From assembly GCF_042683665.1 (NCBI RefSeq), contig NZ_JBHUOO010000005.1: 64,000 nt of DNA. The stretch is one strand, 5' to 3'. This DNA comes from Leeuwenhoekiella polynyae. GTDB lineage: Bacteria > Bacteroidota > Bacteroidia > Flavobacteriales > Flavobacteriaceae. The notes beneath the pieces were generated by a model. That model did no database searches. It worked only from the letters and a program-made list of their open reading frames with translations, and was not told the origin of the DNA. This document shows, one piece after another, positions 1 to 7,816 of this stretch (within the stretch, counting starts at the first letter, position 1; each line of letters starts with the position of its first letter). The translations under genes were made by a program, and so were the position numbers.

Positions 1-997
1 TGCATTGCTTGTTTTAGTAGGTGTTATCATTTTTTGGGTACGCCGAAACATTCTACATATACAACGGTTTCTCAATCGCGAGATGAAAGGTTGGCCCAAA
101 TTAGACGCCAACTTAATATTGTATTTTGAAGTGGTTTTGATGGTATTATTTTTGACCATGAATGCTGCAGATTTAACGCTTCAGGCTAAAGGAGCTGAGC
201 ACTACGCTAACACTTCGGGTATTATTGGGTCTTTTCCTGTTAGCCAGTTTATTGCACCTTTATTTGAAAACTTAAGCATTTCAACCCTAATACTTATTGA
301 GCGTACCGCTTGGTGGATTCACATTTTAGGAATCTTGGTATTCCTTAATTATTTATACTATTCAAAGCACCTGCATATCTTATTGGCTTTTCCCAATACC
401 TATTTTGCACGTTTGAAGCCACAAGGTCAATTTGATAATTTGGAAGCTGTAACTAATGAGGTGAAATTGATGATGGATCCTGATGCAGACCCGTATGCAA
501 TGCCCGAAGAAGGTGCAGAAGAAGAGGTTCCTGCTAAGTTTGGTGCCAGTGAAGCTACAGATTTAAGTTGGGTACAATTACTCAATTCTTACACGTGTAC
601 AGAGTGTGGTAGATGTACGAGCGAGTGTCCGGCAAATCAAACAGGTAAAAAATTATCGCCGCGTAGAATTATGATGGCAACCCGTGATCGTATAGAAGAT
701 ATCGGTAAAAATATAGATGCTAATAAAGGATCGTTTAAAGATGACGGCAAACAATTATTAGATGATTATATTAGCCGTGAAGAATTATGGGCGTGTACTA
801 CGTGTAATGCATGTGTAGAAGCTTGCCCCGTAGGTATTAATCCGTTGTCTATAATTATGGATATGCGTCAATATCTTGTGATGGAGCAGAGTGCTGCGCC
901 AACAGATTTAAATAACGCGATGACCAATATCGAAAATAATGCAGCGCCGTGGCCATTTAACCAAATGGACAGGGCAAATTGGATTAACGAGAACTAG
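1..997 (+). CDS. Heterodisulfide-reductase-like membrane Fe-S protein (5' partial)
   Basis: The gene enters from before the window; the reading frame is open from base 2 and ends with TAG at 995-997. The visible part has hydrophobic segments near visible residues 1-12, 37-57 and 103-128, then a soluble region with two four-cysteine 4Fe-4S motifs: CTECGRCTSECP from residue 198 (counted from base 5) and CTTCNACVEACP from residue 264. This is the layout of HdrC/GlpC-like ferredoxins fused to a membrane anchor, so it probably passes electrons between the quinone pool and a partner. The partner is likely the CCG-domain protein two genes downstream. The electron donor is unknown. The Fe-S assignment is firm, the physiological role is inferred. 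Confidence 0.85.
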   Translation, partial: ALLVLVGVIIFWVRRNILHIQRFLNREMKGWPKLDANLILYFEVVLMVLFLTMNAADLTLQAKGAEHYANTSGIIGSFPVSQFIAPLFENLSISTLILIERTAWWIHILGILVFLNYLYYSKHLHILLAFPNTYFARLKPQGQFDNLEAVTNEVKLMMDPDADPYAMPEEGAEEEVPAKFGASEATDLSWVQLLNSYTCTECGRCTSECPANQTGKKLSPRRIMMATRDRIEDIGKNIDANKGSFKDDGKQLLDDYISREELWACTTCNACVEACPVGINPLSIIMDMRQYLVMEQSAAPTDLNNAMTNIENNAAPWPFNQMDRANWINEN

Positions 998-1030
998 TAA
1001 CCAACCAGTAAATATCAAAATAGAGAACTC

Positions 1031-1465
1031 ATGAAAAAAGAGGAAGTAGACAAAATGTTAAGTGAAAAACTTCAAGATGGGGAGCACGTAAGTCCTGTGT
1101 TACCTGATGGAGTTAAGAACTACCTCATTGACATAGACGGAACAATTACTGAAGATGTTCCTAACGAAGAACCAGAGCGTATGGGGACTTGTGAGCCGTT
1201 TCCTGATGCTTTAGCTACCTTAAACAAATGGTACGATGAGGGTCATATCATTTGCTTCTTTACATCACGTACAGAAGAGCACCGTGAAGTAACCGAAAAT
1301 TGGTTAAACAAACACGGCTTTAATTATCACAGCTTATTAATGGGTAAACCTCGTGGCGGCAATTACCATTGGATTGACAATCACCTGGTAAGAGCTACCC
1401 GTTATAAAGGGAAGTTTACAGATCTTGTAGAAAAAGATGTAACTATAGAAGTGTTTAAAGACTAA
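1031..1465 (+). CDS. Small HAD-like phosphatase-type protein
   Basis: A 144-residue protein with a HAD-type motif I, DIDGTITED, near residue 35, followed by a threonine/serine motif-II-like stretch (FFTSRTEEH near residue 78) and a WIDNH segment near residue 115. It is shorter than typical HAD phosphatases and has no obvious cap domain. Relatives in Bacteroidota are often labelled phosphoheptose isomerase, but no SIS domain is visible, so that name is not supported here. It lies between two Fe-S electron-transfer genes with gaps of 33 and 32 bases, which suggests one transcript. Substrate unknown. Confidence 0.7.
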   Translation: MKKEEVDKMLSEKLQDGEHVSPVLPDGVKNYLIDIDGTITEDVPNEEPERMGTCEPFPDALATLNKWYDEGHIICFFTSRTEEHREVTENWLNKHGFNYHSLLMGKPRGGNYHWIDNHLVRATRYKGKFTDLVEKDVTIEVFKD

Positions 1466-1497
1466 GTTTTAGACACTAACGCATAAAACAATTATCT

Positions 1498-2289
1498 ATG
1501 GCAGAAGCTATCAAAGTACCTACGATGGCAGAATATATGGCACAGGGCAAATCACCAGAAGTTTTATTCTGGGTGGGCTGCGCCGGAAGTTTTGACGACC
1601 GTGCAAAAAAGATCACTAAAGCATTTGTTAAGTTATTGGCAAAAGCAGGGGTAGATTTTGCGGTTTTAGGTACCGAAGAAAGCTGCACCGGTGATCCGGC
1701 AAAGCGTGCAGGTAATGAGTTTTTATTTCAAATGCAAGCGGTCACTAATATCGAAGTGCTTAATGCGTATGAAGTAAAAAAAATTGTCACAGCTTGCCCG
1801 CATTGTTTCAATACAATTGCTAATGAATATCCCGGTTTGGGAGGTAATTACGAGGTTTTGCATCATACCCAATTTCTAAAAGCGTTAATCGAAGAAGGTC
1901 GTTTAACGGTAGAAGGAGGGAAGTTTAAAGGGAAACGTATAACCTTTCACGATCCGTGTTATTTAGCACGAGCTAATCGCATCTATGAAGCTCCACGAGA
2001 TTTGCTAAAGAAGCTCGAGGTAGAACTTATAGAAATGAAACGTTGCAAGACTAAAGGTTTCTGTTGTGGTGCAGGTGGAGCTCAAATGTTTAAAGAGCCT
2101 GAACCCGGTACTAAAGATGTAAACATCGAGCGTACTGAAGAAGCCTTAGAAACAAAACCAGAAGTTATTGCAGCCGGTTGCCCGTTTTGCAATACGATGA
2201 TGACAGACGGTGTTAAAAATAAAGAACAAGAAGGCAAAGTTGAAGTTCTGGATATTGCAGAGATGATAGCCAGTGCTGAAGATTTATAA
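1498..2289 (+). CDS. CCG-domain (Fe-S)-binding protein, HdrB/LutA-like
   Basis: A 263-residue soluble protein with two cysteine-rich CCG-type modules. The first runs from the WVGCAGSFDDR segment to CPHCFNT near residue 100. The second runs from HDPCYLA near residue 150 through CCGAGG near residue 189 to CPFCNTMM near residue 228. These modules coordinate non-cubane or 4Fe-4S clusters in HdrB, GlpC and lactate-utilisation protein LutA. With the upstream membrane ferredoxin it probably forms a two-subunit electron-transfer complex. A terminator-like hairpin follows at 2312-2343, so this is the last gene of the unit. The redox partner and substrate are not evident. Confidence 0.85.
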   Translation: MAEAIKVPTMAEYMAQGKSPEVLFWVGCAGSFDDRAKKITKAFVKLLAKAGVDFAVLGTEESCTGDPAKRAGNEFLFQMQAVTNIEVLNAYEVKKIVTACPHCFNTIANEYPGLGGNYEVLHHTQFLKALIEEGRLTVEGGKFKGKRITFHDPCYLARANRIYEAPRDLLKKLEVELIEMKRCKTKGFCCGAGGAQMFKEPEPGTKDVNIERTEEALETKPEVIAAGCPFCNTMMTDGVKNKEQEGKVEVLDIAEMIASAEDL

Positions 2290-2311
2290 TTAAAACTTAT
2301 TATTTAATTAT

Positions 2312-2343
2312 AAAAAGCCACTCTATTTAGGGTGGTTTTTTTA
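2312..2343 (+). terminator. Rho-independent terminator
   Basis: A-rich run, then CCAC...GTGG imperfect stem around a TATTT loop, followed by seven T residues. It sits 23 bases after the CCG-domain gene and closes that unit. Confidence 0.7.
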
Positions 2344-2468
2344 TGCTCTTTGAATTTATTGCGTATGCTTATATATAAAGCTTTGATTTTAGAGCCTTTT
2401 AACACTATCTTTTTTAAAGGCATGCTATATAAACCTTAAGTTTGTGAGAATAAATTTCTCTTAACTTT

Positions 2469-2954
2469 ATGTTGACTCCTTTTAAAGAATTACCAGATAA
2501 TGCACGCTTATGGATTTACCAAAGCGACCGTAAATTTTCAGAAGAAGAACTTCCTAAACTTCAGCAATATTTGACTGAGTTTCTACAGCAGTGGACGGCT
2601 CACGGAGCAAGTCTTAATGCGGGTTTCGAAATAAAATACGATCGTTTTATCGCTATTGCACTAGACCAAAGCGCCAGCTCAGCAAGTGGCTGTTCTATAG
2701 ATGCGCAAGTACATTTTATACAACAGTTGGAGAAGGAGTTTGATATTTCTCTTCTCGATAAAATGAATGTGACCTATATTCAAAATGATCGACTACACTT
2801 TAAACCGCTTGCAGATTTTAAAAAAATGGCAAAAGATGGTGCTGTAGGTAAAAACACTACTGTTTTCAATAATTTAGTGAATACTAAAGAGGAATATTTA
2901 GAACATTGGGAAGTGCCTGCAATAGAAAGCTGGCACAGCCGTTTCTTTAAATAA
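2469..2954 (+). CDS. Uncharacterised conserved protein (often mislabelled 'ABC transporter ATPase')
   Basis: 161 residues, no signal peptide or membrane segment, and no Walker A, signature or Walker B motif, so the ATPase label commonly given to relatives in Bacteroidota is not supported by the sequence. Features that stand out are an N-terminal ARLWIYQSDRKF stretch and a conserved-looking C-terminus ending WHSRFFK. It precedes the GH3/serine-hydrolase gene by 10 bases and may be co-transcribed with it. The start ATG overlaps a TAACTTTA element that resembles a -7 box, so the true start may be uncertain. Function unknown. Confidence 0.75.
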   Translation: MLTPFKELPDNARLWIYQSDRKFSEEELPKLQQYLTEFLQQWTAHGASLNAGFEIKYDRFIAIALDQSASSASGCSIDAQVHFIQQLEKEFDISLLDKMNVTYIQNDRLHFKPLADFKKMAKDGAVGKNTTVFNNLVNTKEEYLEHWEVPAIESWHSRFFK

Positions 2955-2964
2955 AAAGAATTAT

Positions 2965-5880
2965 ATGCTAAAAGATCGTTTACTCTTAGGAGTAGTACTC
3001 ATAATGGCCTTTACGGGCTACTCACAAACCAAGAATCCATTAATTGCAAAAGAACTCTCTGAACAACAAGCTTGGGTAGATAGCATTTACGACTCCATGA
3101 CCTTAAAAGAAAAAATAGGTCAGTTGTTTATGGTTGATGTTTTTAGTAGCGACCCAAAGTCTAAGACTGACGCTATAAAGACCTTGATCAAAAACAACCA
3201 TATAGGTGGCGTTATTTTTTCAAAAGGTGGTCCTATGCGTCAGGCAAAACTCAATAATGAGTTTCAAGAGGCAAGTAAAGTTCCATTAATGATTGCGATG
3301 GATGCTGAATGGGGGCTTGCCATGCGCTTAGACTCTACTTATGCATTCCCTTGGAATATGACCTTGGGTGCTATCCAAGACAATAAGATAGTTGAGCAGG
3401 TGGGACGCCAGATCGGCTTACACAATAAAAGAATGGGAGTACATATCAATTTTGCTCCGGTTGTAGATATCAATGTAAATCCAGAAAATCCAATAATTGG
3501 TAATCGCTCTTTTGGAGAAGACCGCGATAATGTTACCCATAAAAGTGTAGCCTTTATAAGAGGTATGCAGGGAGCTGGAGTTCTGGGGAGTGCAAAACAT
3601 TTCCCGGGACACGGGGATACCAATCAGGATTCGCATAAAACGTTACCTACAATACCATTCACACGCAAGCGACTAGATTCTATCGAGATGTATCCCTATA
3701 AAAAGGTGATCGATGCGGGTATCGCGAGCATTATGGTCGCGCATCTTAACGTTCCGGCATTAGAAAGTAGAAAAGGTTTCCCAACTTCTCTTTCTCAAAA
3801 AGTGGTTACCGGTTTGCTAAAGGATAGCCTCAAATTTCAAGGTCTGATCTTTACTGATGCATTGAATATGAAAGGAGCTTCCAATTATAAAGAGCCCGGA
3901 TTGATTGATCTGGAGGCTTTTAAAGCCGGAAATGATATTTTGCTTATTAGCGAAAATGTACCCAAAGCGGTTGCGAAAATAGAAGAAGCTTATACTAAAG
4001 GTGAAATCACAGAAACCCGTTTATCACGTTCAGTAAAGAAGATTTTATTTGCAAAGTTTAAGGTAGGTTTAAATAAGTATCAGCCGGTTGAAACTGCAAA
4101 TCTTTACGGAGATCTCAACAAACCTGAAGATGAAGTGGTTTACCGCAAAGCAATGGCCAGCGCTCTTACCGTTCTGAAAAACAATCAGGCGATTTTGCCG
4201 GTAAAAGATCTTGATGATAAGAAGATCGCCTATGTGGAATTAGGAGATGATAGCGGTGATGCATTTTTTCAATCTTTAAAAAAATATGCTGAGATAACAA
4301 AAATCAGCGGTTCTTCTGCAACAGAGCTACTTCCAAAACTAAAAGACTTTAATTATGTGATTATCGGTTTTCACCGTTCTAATGATAATCCGTGGAAATC
4401 TTATTCTTTTTCAGCTCAAGACATAGCAACTATTGAAGCAATTGCAACTGAGAAAAAAACAGTTTTAGATGTTTTCGTGAGGCCATATGCGCTTTTAAAA
4501 TTGAAAAACACTCAGCATATTGAAGGCGTGATTATGTCTTACCAAAATAGTGAGATCGCCCAGGATTTGAGTGCTCAACTTATTTTTGGCGCTATTGGTG
4601 CCGAGGGGAAGCTTCCGGTTTCTATAGGAGATGAGTTCAAGATCAATACCAGTTACGAGACCGGAACGCTGCGCCGGTTAAAATATGGCATTCCTGAAGA
4701 GGAAGGGATGGATTCTAAAAAACTAGGAGGCATTGATAAGCTGATGCAAGAAGGTCTTACCGATATTATGTTTCCTGGAGCACAGGTCCTGGTAGCACGT
4801 CATGGTAAAGTGATCTATGAGAAAGGCTTTGGGTACCATACTTATACTAAAAAGCAAAAAGTATCGCTTGATGATGTGTACGATCTGGCTTCGATGACAA
4901 AAGTTCTGGCTACATTACCGCTTCTTATGAAGCGTTATGATGAAGAAAAACTGACTTTAGATGACAAATTAGGAACCTTACTTCCGGTATTGCAAGGGTC
5001 TAATAAACAAAATATCACTGTAAAACAGGTCTTGTCGCATTATGGCAGACTCAAACCCTGGATACCTTTTTACACGGCAACGTTTGATGAATCCGGAAAG
5101 CTTTCAAAAAAATACTATCGTACCCGATCTGAAGATAATTTTGATATAAAAATCGCAGAAGATATGTATTTGCGCAATGATTACCCGGATACGATTGTAA
5201 AAATTATTGCAGACTCAGACTTGTTGAGCAGGCGCGTTTATAAGTACAGCGATCTGTCTTATTTTCTATTTAAAAAATATCTTGAAGATACAGAAGGAGA
5301 TGATTTGAACGGCTTGACGCAGAGCTATTATTACAATTCTCTGGGAGCAAATAAAATGGGGTATAAACCTCTTGAGCGTATTGCAAAAAATACTATTGTA
5401 CCTTCAGAGAATGATACGTATTGGCGTATGCAGCAGGTACAAGGTTATGTGCATGATATGGGTGCAGCTATGGAAGATAATATAGGCGGTCACGCCGGTC
5501 TCTTTAGTAATGCTAATGATGTTGCCAAGATGATGCAAATGTATCTGCAAAATGGATATTATGGAGGGAAACGCTATTTCTCAAAAGCTACTATGGATGC
5601 CTTTAATACCTGTTATTATTGTTCTGAAGGCGTGCGTAGAGGTGTAGGTTTTGATAAACCTCAGCTGGGTACAGCCGGGCCTACCTGCGGTTGTGTCTCT
5701 AAGTCGAGCTTTGGTCATAGTGGTTTTACCGGTACGTTTACTTGGGCAGACCCCAATACAGAAATCATTTATGTGTTTCTTTCAAATCGTACTTTTCCTA
5801 CCGCAGATAACAGAAAGCTAATTTCCTCAAACTTGAGAACACGTATTCAAGAAGTCATTGAAAATGCTGTAATGCCATGA
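2965..5880 (+). CDS. Secreted GH3 (NagZ-like)/serine hydrolase fusion protein
   Basis: 971 residues with an N-terminal signal peptide (hydrophobic to about residue 20, ending near GYSQ). The first half is a GH3 domain of the beta-N-acetylhexosaminidase (NagZ) type: KHFPGHGDT motif near residue 210 carrying the catalytic His/Asp dyad, and FTDALNMKG near residue 296 carrying the nucleophile Asp. The second half (about 580-971) is a class C beta-lactamase/penicillin-binding-like domain with SMTK (SxxK) near 643, YSD near 760 and HSGFTGT near 919. Both catalytic sets look complete. The fusion is known in Bacteroidota; the likely role is periplasmic or surface cleavage of peptidoglycan-derived amino sugars plus a peptidase or esterase step. 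Substrate is inferred only. Confidence 0.9.
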   Translation: MLKDRLLLGVVLIMAFTGYSQTKNPLIAKELSEQQAWVDSIYDSMTLKEKIGQLFMVDVFSSDPKSKTDAIKTLIKNNHIGGVIFSKGGPMRQAKLNNEFQEASKVPLMIAMDAEWGLAMRLDSTYAFPWNMTLGAIQDNKIVEQVGRQIGLHNKRMGVHINFAPVVDINVNPENPIIGNRSFGEDRDNVTHKSVAFIRGMQGAGVLGSAKHFPGHGDTNQDSHKTLPTIPFTRKRLDSIEMYPYKKVIDAGIASIMVAHLNVPALESRKGFPTSLSQKVVTGLLKDSLKFQGLIFTDALNMKGASNYKEPGLIDLEAFKAGNDILLISENVPKAVAKIEEAYTKGEITETRLSRSVKKILFAKFKVGLNKYQPVETANLYGDLNKPEDEVVYRKAMASALTVLKNNQAILPVKDLDDKKIAYVELGDDSGDAFFQSLKKYAEITKISGSSATELLPKLKDFNYVIIGFHRSNDNPWKSYSFSAQDIATIEAIATEKKTVLDVFVRPYALLKLKNTQHIEGVIMSYQNSEIAQDLSAQLIFGAIGAEGKLPVSIGDEFKINTSYETGTLRRLKYGIPEEEGMDSKKLGGIDKLMQEGLTDIMFPGAQVLVARHGKVIYEKGFGYHTYTKKQKVSLDDVYDLASMTKVLATLPLLMKRYDEEKLTLDDKLGTLLPVLQGSNKQNITVKQVLSHYGRLKPWIPFYTATFDESGKLSKKYYRTRSEDNFDIKIAEDMYLRNDYPDTIVKIIADSDLLSRRVYKYSDLSYFLFKKYLEDTEGDDLNGLTQSYYYNSLGANKMGYKPLERIAKNTIVPSENDTYWRMQQVQGYVHDMGAAMEDNIGGHAGLFSNANDVAKMMQMYLQNGYYGGKRYFSKATMDAFNTCYYCSEGVRRGVGFDKPQLGTAGPTCGCVSKSSFGHSGFTGTFTWADPNTEIIYVFLSNRTFPTADNRKLISSNLRTRIQEVIENAVMP

Positions 5881-5953
5881 TTCTGGCTATAAATAATGAT
5901 TAAAACCAGAATTTTAATTCTTGAGCTGACGTAATAATTGGTAATTTTACGTC

Positions 5954-7108
5954 ATGAAAATTGCTATAGTTTGTTATCCCACTTTTGGAGGTAGTGGTGT
6001 TGTTGCTACAGAGCTGGGTATCGCGTTATCTAAACGCGGTCATGAAGTTCATTTTATTACCTATAAACAGCCCGTTAGGCTTGATCTTCTTAATGAGAAA
6101 ATATTTTTTCACGAGGTAAATGTACCGGAGTATCCGCTGTTTCACTTTCAACCTTATGAGTTAGCACTTTCCAGCAAACTGGTTACGATTATCAAAGCCT
6201 ATCATATAGATGTGCTGCACGTGCATTATGCCATACCGCATGCATATGCGGGTTACATGGCAAAGAAAATGCTTCAGCAAGAAGGAATAACCATACCTAT
6301 GGTGACAACCTTGCATGGAACCGATATTACTTTAGTAGGAAATCATCCTTTTTACAAACCGGCAGTAACTTTCAGTATCAATAAAAGTGATGTGGTGACT
6401 TCGGTTTCGCAGAGTTTAAAAGACGATACCAATCGTTTATTTGATATCAAAAGAAAGATCAAGGTCATACCTAATTTTATAGACCTCAGTACGGTTAAGA
6501 ATTCGTTTACAGATTGTCAACGCGGATTAATGGCTTCTGAAAATGAACGTATAATTACACATATCAGTAATATGCGGGAGGTAAAGTGTATTCCTGATGT
6601 GATTAAGACATTTTATGCTATTCAAAAGAAAATACCAGCAAAACTTATTATGGTAGGAGAGGGGCCAGAACGAGCTCCTGCGGAGATTCTTGCGGAAAAA
6701 TTAGGTATTGCTTCAAAAGTGATTTTTTTAGGAAACAGTAATGAGATCGATAAGATTCTTTGTTTTTCTGATCTGTTTTTGCTTCCTTCTAAGGCAGAGA
6801 GTTTTGGTCTTGCTGCGCTTGAAGCGATGTCGCACGGAGTGCCGGTGATTTCCTCAAATGCTGGGGGACTTTCAGAAGTAAATACGGAAGGTTTTTCAGG
6901 CTTTTTAAGTGATGTAGGAGCTGTTGATAATATGGCGAGTAATGCGCTTAAAATTCTAAAAACAAATGATAGTCTGGCTCAATTTAAATTGCAGGCAAGA
7001 CAGCAAGCAACGCAGTTTGGTATAGAAAAAATTGTACCGATGTATGAAGAGGTTTATGCTAAAGCAATTACTAAAAACCAACCCAAAACTAAAGAGTCTT
7101 TAACCTAG
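5954..7108 (+). CDS. bshA: N-acetyl-alpha-D-glucosaminyl L-malate synthase BshA
   Basis: A 384-residue GT4-family glycosyltransferase. The start MKIAIVCYPTFGGSGVVATE is the characteristic BshA N-terminus, with a glycine-rich donor/acceptor loop, TTLHGTDITLVG near residue 118 and the retaining GT4 E-x7-E type segment PSKAESFGLAALEAMSHG near residue 280. BshA joins UDP-GlcNAc to L-malate in the first step of bacillithiol synthesis in the cytoplasm. BshB and BshC are not in the window. A TAATTTTA element lies only four bases upstream of the ATG. The gene ends before a perfect palindromic terminator shared with the leftward gene beyond it. Confidence 0.93.
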   Translation: MKIAIVCYPTFGGSGVVATELGIALSKRGHEVHFITYKQPVRLDLLNEKIFFHEVNVPEYPLFHFQPYELALSSKLVTIIKAYHIDVLHVHYAIPHAYAGYMAKKMLQQEGITIPMVTTLHGTDITLVGNHPFYKPAVTFSINKSDVVTSVSQSLKDDTNRLFDIKRKIKVIPNFIDLSTVKNSFTDCQRGLMASENERIITHISNMREVKCIPDVIKTFYAIQKKIPAKLIMVGEGPERAPAEILAEKLGIASKVIFLGNSNEIDKILCFSDLFLLPSKAESFGLAALEAMSHGVPVISSNAGGLSEVNTEGFSGFLSDVGAVDNMASNALKILKTNDSLAQFKLQARQQATQFGIEKIVPMYEEVYAKAITKNQPKTKESLT

Positions 7109-7128
7109 AAGAACTCATGATGACGCAT

Positions 7129-7164
7129 AAAAAAGCCGAGAATTTTAAAATTCTCGGCTTTTTT
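7129..7164. terminator. Bidirectional terminator
   Basis: A perfect 36-base palindrome (AAAAAAGCCGAGAATTTT and its complement) with A and T runs at its ends, placed between the convergent bshA and the outer-membrane barrel gene. It can act in both directions. Confidence 0.9.
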
Positions 7165-7184
7165 ATATTTCTATTTTTGATTGA

Positions 7185-7676
7185 TTAAAACTGATAACGT
7201 ATACCTAGTGCGATATCAAAATCTAAATCGTCGTTGTCATAATAATCATTACCGTCACCAAAACCTATCTCAGGTCTAAAGTCTAAAGAAAGAACTAACG
7301 GGATATCAAAATTATATTCTATACCTATATCACCTGCTGCAAATACAAAAGTGTCGTCATCATAACGATTGTCATCATAACCATAAGATGCAAGACCACC
7401 ACCGGCACCAGCATACCAGTTGAAACCTCCGTCAATATTCCATACCCATTGGTAAAGACCTGCAAGTTTAAATCCGTCATAGTTATTTCCGTCTCTAATA
7501 CCTAAATCCAATTCTAAACGGTTGTTATCACCTAAGCCTCTTTGGTAAGATATCTCGGCACCAAAACCATCATTATCACCCAATCTAAGACCTAATGCAT
7601 TTTTTGCAATATCCTGAGCTTGTGATGTAAATGAAAACCCTGCAATAAGTACAAACGCTATTAATACTTTTTTCAT
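7185..7676 (-). CDS. Small outer-membrane beta-barrel protein
   Basis: 163 residues with a clear signal peptide (MKKVLIAFVLIAGFSFTSQA, cleavage before QD). The mature protein shows alternating hydrophobic/polar strands, many Gly and Asp residues, aromatic girdle residues and a terminal phenylalanine (LGIRYQF), all typical of an OmpA/OmpW-size eight-strand barrel inserted by BAM. No periplasmic peptidoglycan-binding domain is present. It stands alone, convergent with bshA and divergent from the FAD/Fe-S dehydrogenase. The Asp-rich turns (NRYDDD, YYDNDDLD) may be extracellular loops. Specific function unknown. Confidence 0.8.
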   Translation of the reverse strand: MKKVLIAFVLIAGFSFTSQAQDIAKNALGLRLGDNDGFGAEISYQRGLGDNNRLELDLGIRDGNNYDGFKLAGLYQWVWNIDGGFNWYAGAGGGLASYGYDDNRYDDDTFVFAAGDIGIEYNFDIPLVLSLDFRPEIGFGDGNDYYDNDDLDFDIALGIRYQF

Positions 7677-7816
7677 AATTGTAATTATTTTAAATGTTAG
7701 TACTGCAAATGTAATTCTAGAAAACCGCTGTGCTTACACGTACTGCGCCAATATTTTGTTAAGCTTATCTAATCATTTGTTAATGGCTTCAAGAGGAATA
7801 ATTGTAACTTTAGCCT

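Noticed and set aside
2469..2954. ABC transporter ATPase label
   Set aside because: The protein has no Walker A, Walker B or signature motif, so that name was not used.
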